64,000 nucleotides of DNA from Amycolatopsis sp. 2-15 (GCF_030285625.1 NZ_CP127294.1:6294001-6358000); one strand, 5' to 3'; shown: positions 41,407 through 50,796, counted from the first letter of the stretch. Numbers and translations: made by a program. The notes: generated from the sequence alone by a model not told the origin.

Positions 41407-42306
41407 TCAGAACACGGTGTGCCAGTCATCGCGGATGCTGATGACCGTCCAGCCGTCGCGGTGGGCCTGGTCGAGTGCCTGTTCGGCGCCGGTGGTGTAG
41501 GCGAACTCGCGGTCGGGGTCGTCGTGCAGGACGAGGAGGCGCAGGGTCGGTTTGCCGGTGTGGTGGGTGAAACGGAGCATGGGGACGTCGCCGTTGGCGT
41601 TGCCCGCGGCCAGCAGCGGCCGGCGCCCGGTGCGGCTCCAGATGCGGATGGGCTTCTCCGGGCCGTCGTCGAGGTAGTCCAGCACGGGCTGGTGGCGGAT
41701 GGTTCCGCCGTGTTCGTCGTCCTCATAGGACAGTGTCGCGGTGCTGCCGATGACCTGCTCGCGCGGCACGCCGTAAACCGCTTGGCTGATGGGCCGCATG
41801 AAGTCGCGGCCGCCGCCGGACGCGATGTACGTAGTGAAACCGTTGTCCCGCAGGTAGGCCAGCAGCTCGACCATCGGCGCGTAGGCGCACTGCACGTACG
41901 GCCTGCGCAACGTGGGGTGCTGCGTGGTGGTGAGGAACTCGTTGGCCTGGGCTTCGAAGTCCTCGACGCCGACGCCGGAATAGGCCTCCAGTATCCCGGC
42001 GGCGAGTGCGGGGAGCTGGGTGTCGTCCCCGGCGTAGTGTGCGGCGACCACGGCCTCGAACCAGGCCAGGTCGTTCTCGTACGCGGCTTTCCAGGGCTGG
42101 CGCGAGCGCAGTTCGGGCGACTCGTCGGCCACGGCAACGAGGCGGCGGAGGATGAAGTCCAGTTGGATCGGGGCCGGTTTCTCGCACCAGAGCGTGCCGT
42201 CGTTGTCGAATGCGGCCACCCGTTCGTCAGCCGGCACCTCCGCTGCCTGCTCGACGAACTCGGTGATGGCCTTCTTCGCGGCGCCGTCGCGCCAGGTGGT
42301 CAGCAC
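41407..42306 (-). CDS. HAD-superfamily phosphatase
   Basis: A 299-residue haloacid-dehalogenase-fold protein. Motif I is AAFDNDGTLW (nucleophile Asp), motif II lies in YIASGGGRDFM, and AAGNANGDVPML is the C-terminal metal-binding motif. A helical cap domain occupies about residues 60-130. It resembles phosphoserine-phosphatase-like HAD proteins, so a small phosphomonoester is the probable substrate. Start GTG 42304-42306. It lies 22 nt downstream of the FGE gene on the same strand, so the two may be co-transcribed. Confidence 0.87.
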   Translation of the reverse strand: MLTTWRDGAAKKAITEFVEQAAEVPADERVAAFDNDGTLWCEKPAPIQLDFILRRLVAVADESPELRSRQPWKAAYENDLAWFEAVVAAHYAGDDTQLPALAAGILEAYSGVGVEDFEAQANEFLTTTQHPTLRRPYVQCAYAPMVELLAYLRDNGFTTYIASGGGRDFMRPISQAVYGVPREQVIGSTATLSYEDDEHGGTIRHQPVLDYLDDGPEKPIRIWSRTGRRPLLAAGNANGDVPMLRFTHHTGKPTLRLLVLHDDPDREFAYTTGAEQALDQAHRDGWTVISIRDDWHTVF

Positions 42307-42328
42307 GGGACAGCTCTCCTTCCGAGGG

Positions 42329-43279
42329 TCAGGGCCGGACCACGCAGCGGAGGCCGACGTGGCAGGTGGCGGTGTCGATGGGTTGCGCCATGCGGGCGGC
42401 TGGGCGGTAGCGGCGGCAGTAGTCCGGCGCGCACAGGTACGAGCCGCCCTTGATCACCTTGCGCGGGACGCGTTCACCGCGTCCGATGCTGCGGTCTCGC
42501 GGGCTCGGGCCACAGCACGAACCGGGCCGGGCGTCGTGCGTGGAGTACCAATCCGAGGTCCACTCCCACACGTTGCCGATCATGTCGTGGAGGCCGTGGC
42601 CGTTCGGCGGGTAGCGCCCGACCGGCGCGGTGTCCAGGTAACCGTCGGCGCCGGTGTTCGTGTACGGGAACCGGCCCTGCCAGGTGTTGGCCATCCACCT
42701 GCCGCCGGGGGCGAGCTCTTCGCCCCACGCATAGGTGGCGCGCTCGAGCCCGCCCCGCGCGGCGAGCTCCCACTCCGCCTCGGTGGGGATGTCCTTGCCC
42801 ACCCAGCGTGCGTAGGCCTCGGCGTCTTCCCAGGCCAGGTGTACCACGGGATGATCGGGTCGCTTGCGGATCGAGCTGCCCGGGCCGGCCGGGTGCCGCC
42901 AGTCCGCACCGGGCACGGAGCTCCACCAGTGGTAGGCGTCGCGCACGTCGATCGCGTGCCGCGGTGCGACGAACACCGACGATGCCGGCACGAGGAGCTC
43001 GGGCAGGGCGTCCGGATAGTCCGCCGGATCGGGTGCGCGCTCGGCGAGCGTGACGTGGCCCGTGGCCCGGACGAAGCGCTCGAAGTCGCGGTTGCGCACC
43101 GCGGTGGGGTCGATCCAGAACCCGCCGACGGTCACGTCGTGGACCGGGGCCTCCTCCGGGTAGTGCTCGTCGGAGCCCATCGCGAACGTGCGCCCGCCGA
43201 TCCACACCATGTCCGTGGTCGGGCCGGGCTTCGCGGCCACGGCCTGCCGACGTCCCTGCCCCGTGTGCGCGGTGGCCAT
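42329..43279 (-). CDS. Formylglycine-generating enzyme (SUMF1 family)
   Basis: A 316-residue protein. It oxidises the active-site Cys of type I sulfatases to formylglycine. The diagnostic C-terminal motif GGSYLCAPDYCRRYRPAAR holds the two catalytic copper-binding Cys at 283 and 288, matching known FGEs. MVWIGGRTFAMGSDEHYPEEAPVHDVTVGGFWID, PTEAEWELAARGG and MIGNVWEWTSDWY are standard family blocks. No signal peptide is evident. The arylsulfatase with a CSPTR motif lies 1 kb away on the opposite strand, its obvious substrate. Confidence 0.95.
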   Translation of the reverse strand: MATAHTGQGRRQAVAAKPGPTTDMVWIGGRTFAMGSDEHYPEEAPVHDVTVGGFWIDPTAVRNRDFERFVRATGHVTLAERAPDPADYPDALPELLVPASSVFVAPRHAIDVRDAYHWWSSVPGADWRHPAGPGSSIRKRPDHPVVHLAWEDAEAYARWVGKDIPTEAEWELAARGGLERATYAWGEELAPGGRWMANTWQGRFPYTNTGADGYLDTAPVGRYPPNGHGLHDMIGNVWEWTSDWYSTHDARPGSCCGPSPRDRSIGRGERVPRKVIKGGSYLCAPDYCRRYRPAARMAQPIDTATCHVGLRCVVRP

Positions 43280-43342
43280 CTGTGCCCCTGCCTGCTGTGC
43301 GCGACGTCGGCACACGTTCCCAGCGGCCCGGACCGCGCGTCA

Positions 43343-43402
43343 TCACCCTTCCCGGGTGACCTGCGCGGGACTTCTCGCTCGCCAGGGGTGACGCGATCAC
43401 CC
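43343..43402. promoter_or_regulatory. Two inverted repeats with TCACCC/GGGTGA half-sites
   Basis: TCACCC-N5-GGGTGA (43343-43359) and GGGTGA-N5-TCACCC (43386-43402) lie 43 bp apart centre to centre in the region between the divergent FGE and GAP genes. Four identical half-sites in 60 bp suggest a cooperative operator for the sulfatase-maturation cluster. The regulator is not identified. Confidence 0.5.
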
Positions 43403-43500
43403 GCGTCGCGCGCCCAGGGTTCGCGAATGACAACTCTCGCCGGCCCGGAACCGGCATTCCGGTCTGACACCGGGCCCGCGCTCGGTCTGCCGAGGGCACC

Positions 43501-44178
43501 GTGAACGGGGTCATCGGCGACCTGCTGCCGTTCGCCGTCGGCATCGCGATCTCGCCCGTGCCCATCATCGCGGTCATCCTGATGCTGCTCGCACCACGGG
43601 CCGGCGGAGCGAGCGTCGGGTACCTGCTCGGGTGGGTCGCCGGAATCGTCGTCACCACCACCGTGGTCGCGCTGGTCCTCGGTGTGGCAACGGGAACGGG
43701 GGAGGGCACCGGCCCGTCGACCGTCACGGCCGGCATCCTCCTGCTGCTCGGGGTCGGATGCTTGGCGCTCGCGTTCGGACAGTGGCGCGCCAGGCCGAAG
43801 CCCGGCACGCAGGCCGAGCTGCCCACCTGGATGGCGACGATCGACCGGTTCACCCCCCTGAAGGCCGTCGGACTCGGCTTCCTGCTCTCGGCGGTCAACC
43901 CCAAGAACCTCGCGATGGCGGTGGCCGCCGGTGCCGTGGTCGCTGGCGGTGGCCTGTCCGTCGCCGAGAACGTGGTCGCGGTGGCGGTCTACACCGTCGT
44001 CGCGGCTTCGACCGTGCTCGTTCCCGTCGTCGGCTATCTCGTGGCGAGGAAACGCATGACGCCGGCGCTGACTTCGTTGCGGGCTTGGCTGGAACACAAC
44101 AACGCCGTCGTGATGGCGGTCCTCCTGCTCGTCATCGGCGCGGTTCTGGTCGGCAAGGGCGTCGGCGCGCTCGCGTGA
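43501..44178 (+). CDS. GAP-family (Sap/LysE-like) membrane transporter
   Basis: A 225-residue protein with six hydrophobic segments. DLLPFAVGIAISPVPIIAVILMLLAPRA and PLKAVGLGFLLSAVNPKNLAMAVAAG are the two P-containing hallmark repeats of the GAP (Sap, sulfolipid-addressing protein) family, distantly related to LysE exporters. In mycobacteria relatives export peptidoglycolipids or sulfolipids. Its place between an FGE and a sulfatase is suggestive of sulfated-compound handling, but that is inference. GTG 43501 is the start. Confidence 0.85.
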   Translation: MNGVIGDLLPFAVGIAISPVPIIAVILMLLAPRAGGASVGYLLGWVAGIVVTTTVVALVLGVATGTGEGTGPSTVTAGILLLLGVGCLALAFGQWRARPKPGTQAELPTWMATIDRFTPLKAVGLGFLLSAVNPKNLAMAVAAGAVVAGGGLSVAENVVAVAVYTVVAASTVLVPVVGYLVARKRMTPALTSLRAWLEHNNAVVMAVLLLVIGAVLVGKGVGALA

Positions 44179-44285
44179 GCCCGGCACCTGCGATGTTCAC
44201 CTGGCGCAGGTGAGGCCGGTCGCCGTCGTGCGAGGTCGGATGGGGCACGTGAAGCCGGGCGCCGTCGCGCGAGCTGAGGAGTGAC

Positions 44286-46643
44286 ATGAGCAATTCGTTC
44301 CAGGGCAAGATCAACGTCGACATCCGCGACTCAGTGCCCGACTGGGCACCGTTCGAGCCACCACAGGCGGCCGAGGGCGCGCCGAACGTGGTCTACATGG
44401 TTCTCGACGACGTCGGGTACTCCGCGATGAGCTGTTACGGCGGTGTCATCGACACCCCGAACATCGACCGCATCGCGGCCGACGGCGTGCGGTTCACACA
44501 ATGGCACACCACCGCGCTGTGCTCACCGACCCGGTCCTGCCTGCTCACCGGCCGCAACCACACTCGCAACGCGATGGCGTGCATCACCGAGGCGGCGATC
44601 GGTTTCCCGAACGCCAACGGCACCATCCCGCCGGAAAACGGCATGATCTCCGAGATCCTCGAGGAGCAGGGCTGGAACACCTACAGCGTCGGCAAGTGGC
44701 ACCTGTGCCCGACCGACGAGATGAACCTCGCCGCGACGCGGCGGAACTGGCCGACCGGCCGTGGTTTCCAGCGGTTCTACGGGTTCCTCGGCGCCGAGAC
44801 GAACCAGTGGTACCCCGACCTCGTGTACGACAACCACCCCGTGGACCAATTGAAGACGCCCGAGGAGGGTTACCACTTCACCGACGACATCACCGACAAG
44901 GCGATCGAATTCATCAAGGACGCCAAGGCGATCGCGCCGGACAAGCCGTTTTTCCTCTACTACGCGCCGGGGGCGTGCCACGCCCCGCACCACGCGCCGC
45001 GCGAGTGGATCGAACGGTTCCGGGGCCGCTTCGACATGGGATACGACGCACTACGGGAATCCGTGCTGGCGCGGCAGAAGGAGTTCGGCATCGTGCCGGC
45101 CGACACCGAGCTGCCGCCGATCAACCCGATCGGCACGCCCGAGACCCGCCAGGGCCCGGACGGGCAGCCGTTCCCTCCGCTGGACTACACGAAGCCGTGG
45201 GACTCCCTGTCCGATCGGGAAAAGCGGCTCTTCGCGCGGATGGCCGAGGTCTACGCGGGGTTCCTCGCCCACGCCGACCACCACATCGGCCGGCTCCTCG
45301 ACCACCTGGAGGAGACCGGGCAACGGGACAACACGCTGGTCATCCTGGTCTCCGACAACGGCGCGAGCGGCGAAGGCGGCCCGAACGGATCGGTGAACGA
45401 GAACAAGCTGTTCAACGGCATCCCCGACGACCTCGACGCCAACCTCGCGATGCTCGACGAGCTGGGCGGCCCGAAGACCTACAACCACTACGCGAACGGC
45501 TGGGCGATGGCCTTCAACACGCCGTTCAAGATGTGGAAGCGCTACGAGTTCAACGGCGGCACCGCCGACCCGTGCATCATCTCCTGGCCCTCGGTACTCG
45601 GGCACGGCGGCGAGACCCGCCACCAGTACCACCACGCCGTCGATCTGGTGCCCACCGTGCTCGACTGCCTGGGCGTGCAGGTGCCGGAGACGATCAAGGG
45701 ACACCGACAGAGCCGCCTCGACGGGGTGAGCATGCGCTACAGCTTCGAAGATCCGTCGGCGCAGTCCGCCAGATCCACCCAGTTCTACTCGATGCTCGGC
45801 TCTCGCGGGATCTGGCACGACGGCTGGAAGGCCGTGACGACGCACCCCACGATCAGCGGCTGGAGCAACTTCGACGACGACGTGTGGCAGCTCTACCACA
45901 CCGACGTCGACCGTTCCGAGGTACACGACCTCGCGGCGGAACACCCCGACAAGCTCAAGGAGCTGACCGATCTCTGGTTCACCGAGGCCACCGCCAACGG
46001 CGCGTTCCCCCTCGACGACCGGTCACCACTGGAAATCCTCAACACGCCGCGGCCGCAGCTGTCCGCGGCCCGCAACCGGTACGTCTACTACGCGGACGTC
46101 GCCGACGTACCCGAACAACAGGCGGTCAACATCCGCAACCGGTCCTACGCCATCGGGTCCCTTGTGGACATTCCGGGCAAGGACGCCGAGGGCGTGCTGT
46201 TCGCACACGGCGCGCGGTTCGGCGGGCACGCGCTCTACGTCAAGGACAACCGCCTGCACTACGTCTACAACTTCGTCGGCATGCTGGAGCAGAAGATCGA
46301 CGGCACCGAGGAACTCCCGTCGGGTGAGAACCTGCTCCTCTCGGCCGCCTTCGACAAGGAGGGCGAGGACCCACCTGGCGTCGCGACCGGCGTGCTGTCC
46401 CTCTACCACGGCGACCACAAGGTCGGCGAAGGCCGCATCAAGACACAACCCGGCGCGTTCGAGCTCGCCGGCGAGGGCCTGTGCGTCGGCCGCGACAGCG
46501 GCGCCGCCGTCACCGACGACTACCGCGGAGAACGCCCCCACCGCTTCACCGGCGGCACCATCAAACGCGTCGTGATCGACGTCAGCGGCGAACCCTACGT
46601 CGACCAGGCGCGCGAGGCCGAGGCGATGCTCATGCGCGAGTAG
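44286..46643 (+). CDS. Type I arylsulfatase
   Basis: A 785-residue sulfatase, the long form common in actinomycetes. LDDVGYSAMSCYGG holds metal-binding Asp residues, and CSPTRSCLLTGRN is the C-x-P-x-R signature in which Cys79 becomes formylglycine. VGKWHLCP and VILVSDNGASGEGG are further active-site blocks. The C-terminal 200 residues form the usual beta-rich domain. No signal peptide is visible, so it may work inside the cell. It hydrolyses sulfate esters; the natural substrate is unknown. The FGE next door is its expected activator. Confidence 0.95.
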   Translation: MSNSFQGKINVDIRDSVPDWAPFEPPQAAEGAPNVVYMVLDDVGYSAMSCYGGVIDTPNIDRIAADGVRFTQWHTTALCSPTRSCLLTGRNHTRNAMACITEAAIGFPNANGTIPPENGMISEILEEQGWNTYSVGKWHLCPTDEMNLAATRRNWPTGRGFQRFYGFLGAETNQWYPDLVYDNHPVDQLKTPEEGYHFTDDITDKAIEFIKDAKAIAPDKPFFLYYAPGACHAPHHAPREWIERFRGRFDMGYDALRESVLARQKEFGIVPADTELPPINPIGTPETRQGPDGQPFPPLDYTKPWDSLSDREKRLFARMAEVYAGFLAHADHHIGRLLDHLEETGQRDNTLVILVSDNGASGEGGPNGSVNENKLFNGIPDDLDANLAMLDELGGPKTYNHYANGWAMAFNTPFKMWKRYEFNGGTADPCIISWPSVLGHGGETRHQYHHAVDLVPTVLDCLGVQVPETIKGHRQSRLDGVSMRYSFEDPSAQSARSTQFYSMLGSRGIWHDGWKAVTTHPTISGWSNFDDDVWQLYHTDVDRSEVHDLAAEHPDKLKELTDLWFTEATANGAFPLDDRSPLEILNTPRPQLSAARNRYVYYADVADVPEQQAVNIRNRSYAIGSLVDIPGKDAEGVLFAHGARFGGHALYVKDNRLHYVYNFVGMLEQKIDGTEELPSGENLLLSAAFDKEGEDPPGVATGVLSLYHGDHKVGEGRIKTQPGAFELAGEGLCVGRDSGAAVTDDYRGERPHRFTGGTIKRVVIDVSGEPYVDQAREAEAMLMRE

Positions 46644-46667
46644 CCGTCCGGTTGATCGCCGGCCGCG

Positions 46668-47645
46668 TTAGTCCGACAGTTCCTCGAGCGCACCCCGAAG
46701 CTCGTCGGGGTGCGCGAACGAGCCACTGAAGCTGTTGCGCACCAGGGTTTTCACCTCGGCTTCGGTCAGGCCGAGCGCATCGGTGACGGCCGCGTAGTTC
46801 TCGTTGACGTAGCCTCCGAAATACGCCGGGTCGTCGGAGTTGACGGTCACCGGGACGCCGGCGTCGAGCAGCCGCTTCACCGGGTACGTCGTGAGGTCGT
46901 CCGTCACATGGAGGCGCAGGTTCGAGAGTGGGCACATCGTCAGCGTCACCTGGTCGTCGGCGAGCCGGGCGACGAGGTCCGGGTTCGTGGCCGCCGCGTA
47001 GCCGTGGTCGATGCGCTCGACGTGGCACTCGTCCAGCGCCGCGGCGACGTAGGCGGCCGGCCCCTCCTCTCCGGCGTGGCACGTGGTGCGGTAACCGTCC
47101 GCACGGGCGGCGTCGAAGTAGCGCGCGAACTTCGATGGCGGGTTCCCCCGCTCGGCACCGCCGAGGCCGACCCCGACGACCCGGTCCCGCCACGGCCGGA
47201 CCAGCTCGAGCAGCTCCAGCGCGTCGTCCTCACTGCGATGCCGATGCGCGCTGACGAGGAGCGCGCCGTCGATGCCGTGTGTTTCGCGGGCTTCGTCGAT
47301 CCCGTCGACGATCCCACCGATCTGGTCGCCGATCGCGATGCCGCGGTCGAGGAACGCCTGCGGCCCGAACAGCATCTCCGCACGCCGAACGCCCTGGCCG
47401 GCGGCGCGCTGAAGGTACGCGACCGTCAGTTCGCGGAAATCCTCGCGTATGCACAGCACCTGGCAGCCCTGGAAGTACACCGACAGGAAGTTCTCCAACC
47501 CGGTGAACGAGTACGCGGCCCGCAGCTCTTCGGGTCCCTGCCACGGCAGCTCCACGCCATTGCGGGCGGCGAACCGAACCATGTCCTCGGGCTCGAGCGT
47601 GCCTTCGAGGTGGACGTGCAGCTCGGCCTTGGGCCGCGCGGTCAA
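46668..47645 (-). CDS. Adenosine/adenine deaminase family protein
   Basis: A TIM-barrel zinc hydrolase. PKAELHVHLEGTLEPE gives the HxH ligands, CHAGEEG the third His and catalytic Glu, RIDHGY the catalytic His, and NSDDPAYFGGY the Asp pair. Bacterial genes with this opening are annotated as adenosine or adenine deaminases; the substrate cannot be told apart. TTG 47643-47645 is preferred (325 residues) because GGAGGG lies just upstream and the family begins near RPKAELH; a GTG at 47687 would fall inside a palindrome. Confidence 0.88.
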   Translation of the reverse strand: MTARPKAELHVHLEGTLEPEDMVRFAARNGVELPWQGPEELRAAYSFTGLENFLSVYFQGCQVLCIREDFRELTVAYLQRAAGQGVRRAEMLFGPQAFLDRGIAIGDQIGGIVDGIDEARETHGIDGALLVSAHRHRSEDDALELLELVRPWRDRVVGVGLGGAERGNPPSKFARYFDAARADGYRTTCHAGEEGPAAYVAAALDECHVERIDHGYAAATNPDLVARLADDQVTLTMCPLSNLRLHVTDDLTTYPVKRLLDAGVPVTVNSDDPAYFGGYVNENYAAVTDALGLTEAEVKTLVRNSFSGSFAHPDELRGALEELSD

Positions 47646-47668
47646 GCGTCCCTCCGAGTGTTCGACAA

Positions 47669-47688
47669 AGTGAACTGACCGATTCACT
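47669..47688. promoter_or_regulatory. Inverted repeat upstream of the deaminase gene
   Basis: AGTGAA (47669-47674) and TTCACT (47683-47688) flank 8 bp, a 20-bp site of TetR-operator size located between the frameshifted TetR gene and the deaminase start. Confidence 0.45.
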
Positions 47689-47704
47689 TCTGGCGGAAGT
47701 GTGC

Positions 47705-48269
47705 CTACGCGGGCAACAGCGCCGCGACGGCCCGCTCATGCGCCGCGTCGACCTCGGCCGGCGGCGTACCGCAAATGAGCAACATCTGCAGTCCCCGCCA
47801 CAACGCAACGATCGCCACAGCGGTGTCCTCGGGTCGCACGACGGCGGCATCACCCCGAAGGGCGCCCGCCACGACCTCGACCCACCGACCGCGCGTCTGC
47901 GCGAGGAACTCCGGATGCCGGCCCGGCACGTCGGCCGCCATACCGAACCTCGCGAAGAACAACTGCAGATGCGGCAGCCGAGCCGGATCCGCAAGGTGCC
48001 GCCACGCCGCGGCAACCCTCTCGGCCTGCGTCCCCTCCGCGGTGAGCAGCTCGCCGAGCCGATCGAGCAGCGCGGTTCCGCCGAGAATCTCGTCCACCGC
48101 GGCAGCGAGCAACCCATCGAGCGACCCGAAGTGGTACAGCAACATCCGATTTGTTCGACCCGATGCCCCGCGCGAGCTCACTCAACGACAGATCGACCAC
48201 ACCACGGCCGAGGATGAACTCGCACGTTTCGCGCAGAAGCCGCGCGCGCTCGACTGGTCCACTGGCCAC
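47705..48269 (-). pseudogene. TetR-family regulator, frameshifted within the HTH domain
   Basis: From GTG 48267-48269 the frame reads ASGPVERARLLRETCEFILGRGVVDLSLSELARGIGSNK, a TetR helix-turn-helix. Family sequence then continues in another frame as MLLYHFGSLDGLLAAAVDEILGGTALLDRLGELLTAEG to the stop at 47705. Removing one base near 48145-48155 joins them as GSNKRMLLYHFGS. The shift destroys the DNA-binding domain if real. Full length would be about 187 residues, normal for TetR. It probably controlled the deaminase gene 60 nt downstream on the same strand. Confidence 0.78.
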
Positions 48270-48326
48270 GCCGCGATCGTAGGGGAAGGCCTTGACCTGC
48301 CCCCTTCGAGCGGCGACGAGGTCTGT

Positions 48327-48626
48327 TCACCCAGCTACCGTGTGCCCCACGGCGCGCAGCAGGTCGCTGAGCCAGACCAGGTGGTGGGCAAGAGGAGGCC
48401 GCTCGCCCTCCAGCAACTGCCGGACATGCTGTTCGCACTCCGACAACTGACCGACGGTGAGCTCTTGGGGCTTCTGGTAGACGTCGTAGAGCGCGTCGGG
48501 CGGGATGGCCCAGAAGTAGTCGGCATCTACCTCCACCGTGTCTCCGTGGACCTCCCTGACGTGCTCGAAAAGCCTCTCGGCCGCCGCGGCGAGCTGGTCA
48601 AGCCGGATGACGTTTGCAGTGGTCAA
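48327..48626 (-). CDS. Hypothetical 99-residue protein
   Basis: The frame begins TTG-ACC-ACT (48626) and encodes MTTANVIRLDQLAAAAERLF, then VREVHGDTVEVDADYFWAIPPDALYDVYQKPQELTVGQLSECEQHVRQLLEGERPPLAHHLVWLSDLLRAVGHTV. This is a compact helical protein with a conserved-looking DYFWAIPP-LYDVY-P motif seen in unnamed actinobacterial proteins. No membrane segment or catalytic motif. The TTG start is weak but the frame is coherent and ends with a stop at 48327. Confidence 0.65.
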   Translation of the reverse strand: MTTANVIRLDQLAAAAERLFEHVREVHGDTVEVDADYFWAIPPDALYDVYQKPQELTVGQLSECEQHVRQLLEGERPPLAHHLVWLSDLLRAVGHTVAG

Positions 48627-48815
48627 CTCGATCTGCCTTTCCTGAAGACGGCGCGGCCTTCACCTACGGCCCGAAGCCTGCTCGAGACGTCACCCTCTGT
48701 TGTCGGGGTTCCCGCAGGTCAGGGCCTAAATGTGGGCCTCCCTGAAACCCCCCGATCGCGACCCGCTACAGTACTCACATCGCGCTTCACGGAGCACCTC
48801 CGGGGAGCACGGGTC

Positions 48816-48889
<74 letters not shown>

Positions 48890-48897
48890 CCGGATCG

Positions 48898-48929
48898 GCC
48901 ACGTTCACGTAGGTGGACGTGGCTTTTTT
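48898..48929 (+). terminator. Intrinsic terminator after tRNA-Pro
   Basis: GCCACGTTCAC (48898-48908) pairs with GTGGACGTGGC (48913-48923) with one T.G wobble and a 4-nt loop, followed by six T (48924-48929). Confidence 0.9.
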
Positions 48930-49356
48930 CATTTCCGGCACGGCACCCGAACTGAGACCGTGCGGCGACCTGTGTTGCCAGGGTTTGGCGTCCACCAGCC
49001 CAACCAGACCAGACGTCCCGGGTGCACGATTCGCGGTGCGGGGTTGCTGTAAGTCCATGAGCGAGATGGACTTCTGCGCGTAGCGCGCGTCCCGAGTGAG
49101 GTACCAGGCCGGGCGGCGATGGCGTCTTCGCGTTCGTCGGTGCAGTCGTTGTGCGGTTGCAGCACGACCCGCACTTCACGGCTGCGCGCACGCGTTCACC
49201 TTGGCGCGCACGACAGTTGCGGACAGCTCACGAGCATGCCCGGCTGGGTGGACGTGGCCAGACCGGTGCCGCCGGCAGTCCGTCAGCCCGCTGAATGAAC
49301 TCGAATGGCGGCGTCTGCGGATAACCCGTGACACTGCATCCGAGAAGGGGTGATCG
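48930..49356. other. Gene-poor stretch between tRNA-Pro and the ECF sigma factor
   Basis: About 430 bp. Short open frames exist on both strands, but none has a recognisable product or good RBS. No second copy of the tRNA 3' end was seen here, so there is no sign of an integration scar. The promoter of the sigma-factor gene should lie at its right end. Confidence 0.5.
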
Positions 49357-49929
49357 ATGGACGACGCGGGGGTGATCGGCCGGTCCGTGGCCGAGCCCGA
49401 CTTGTTTGCCGCCATCTTCGACCGGCACGCGCCGCACATCCACCGCTACCTCGTGCGGCGGCTGGGCCGGGACGTGGCCGACGACGCGCTGGCGGACACG
49501 TTCCTGGTCGCGTTCGACAAACGGGCCCACTACGACGGCGCGTGGCCCGACGCGCGGCCGTGGCTCTACGGCATCGCGACCAACATCGTGAGCCGCCACC
49601 GTCGCGACGAGGTGCGCCAGTATCGCCTGCTGCACGCCGTCGGCCCGCAGGCCGCGGTCGACGGGCACGCCGACCGCGTGGCGGCCCAGGTCAGCGCCCA
49701 GGCGCGCGGGCCGGAGCTCGGCGCGGCGCCGGCGGCCCTCAACGCCAAAGACCGCGACGTCGTGCTGCTCATCGCCGCCGAGCAGCTGGCCTACGAGGAG
49801 GTGGCCCAGGCGCTGGGAATCCCCGTCGGGACCGTGCGGTCCCGGCTCAACCGCGCCCGCCGCCAGTTGCGCGCCGCCCTCGGTGGCGCCGAACACCCCG
49901 ACGTGAAGGAGGTTCCGTCCCATGGATGA
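49357..49929 (+). CDS. ECF-type RNA polymerase sigma factor
   Basis: A 190-residue group 4 sigma factor. Region 2 is LFAAIFDRHAPHIHRYLVRRLGRDVADDALADTFLVAF...ARPWLYGIATNIVSRHRRDE; region 4 is LNAKDRDVVLLIAAEQLAYEEVAQALGIPVGTVRSRLNRARRQLR. ATG 49357 follows GAAGGGG. The next gene overlaps by 8 nt and encodes a CU044_5270-type membrane protein, which often follows such sigma factors and is thought to regulate them. Confidence 0.92.
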   Translation: MDDAGVIGRSVAEPDLFAAIFDRHAPHIHRYLVRRLGRDVADDALADTFLVAFDKRAHYDGAWPDARPWLYGIATNIVSRHRRDEVRQYRLLHAVGPQAAVDGHADRVAAQVSAQARGPELGAAPAALNAKDRDVVLLIAAEQLAYEEVAQALGIPVGTVRSRLNRARRQLRAALGGAEHPDVKEVPSHG

Positions 49930-50792
49930 GCTGCAGCTGGTCCGCGATCGGCGCGGCCGACGTCCCGCTGCCTGACCTGGCCGAGCTGGGCGCCGCCCGC
50001 GCCCCCCTGCTCGCGGCTGCGGCGAGTGAGCCTCGCCGCAAGACCGGGAAACGCCTCTGGCAGGCCGGTGCCGCGACGGTGGGGCTCGCGGCGGCCATCA
50101 CCGCCGTCGTTTCGTTCGCGCCCACCGGCGACGGACCGCTGACCCCGCCGCGAGCGGTCGCCGACCCCGTGCGCGTGCTGCACGGCGCCGCTGCCGAGGC
50201 ACTGAAGCTGCCCGACACCCCGCCGCGGCCCGACCAGTTCGTCTACGTCAAGACGCAGTACGCGTACAGCGACCGCGAGGCCTGGATCTCCGCCGACGGC
50301 AAGCACGATGGCTACGTGAAGCAGGACGGCCAGACTCTCACCTTGCCGGCGTGTGTCGACGGCAAGTACCGCGTTCAGGGCGCCAACAACCCGGCCGCGA
50401 ACGGTACCGAGGAGCCGTTCGCCGTGATGCCGGCGTACCGCACCGACCTGCCGACCACCGCCGACGAGATGTTCGGCTACCTGAACAAGAACCACAGCGG
50501 CGACGCCGGCGACGAGAACGCCATGGGCAAGGACGTGGAGGCGCTCGTCGGCGAGGCCCACCTGCGGCCCGAGACCAAAGCCGCGCTGTTCGACGCCGCC
50601 GCGAAAGTTCCCGGGTTGCAGGCCGTGGACCACGTCACCGACGGGGCCGGCCGCCCGGGCGTCGGCATCACCTGGCCCGGCCACGGCGTGACCCTGGTCT
50701 TCGACCCGAAGACCTACACCTACCTCGGCACCACTCAGGGCGCCGTCGTCGGCTACGGGATCGTCGACCGTGTGGGGCAGCTGCCGCGCTGA
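49922..50792 (+). pseudogene. CU044_5270 family membrane protein (putative anti-sigma partner), frameshifted
   Basis: From ATG 49922 the frame reads MDELQLVRDRRGR and soon stops; the family continuation ADVPLPDLAELGAARAPLLAAAASEPRRKTGKRLWQAGAATVGLAAAITAVVSF lies in another frame to the stop at 50792. One extra base near 49955-49965 (GCGGCC for GCGCC) accounts for it; corrected length is about 289 residues. The layout is a short cytoplasmic N-terminus, one transmembrane helix at about 45-65 and a long extracytoplasmic domain. Interaction with the sigma factor upstream is inferred. Sequencing error is possible. Confidence 0.78.
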
Positions 50793-50796
50793 GGCC

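Noticed and set aside
48930..49356. Short ORFs on both strands between tRNA-Pro and the sigma factor
   Set aside because: No RBS, no recognisable protein and overlapping frames in several phases; treated as intergenic.
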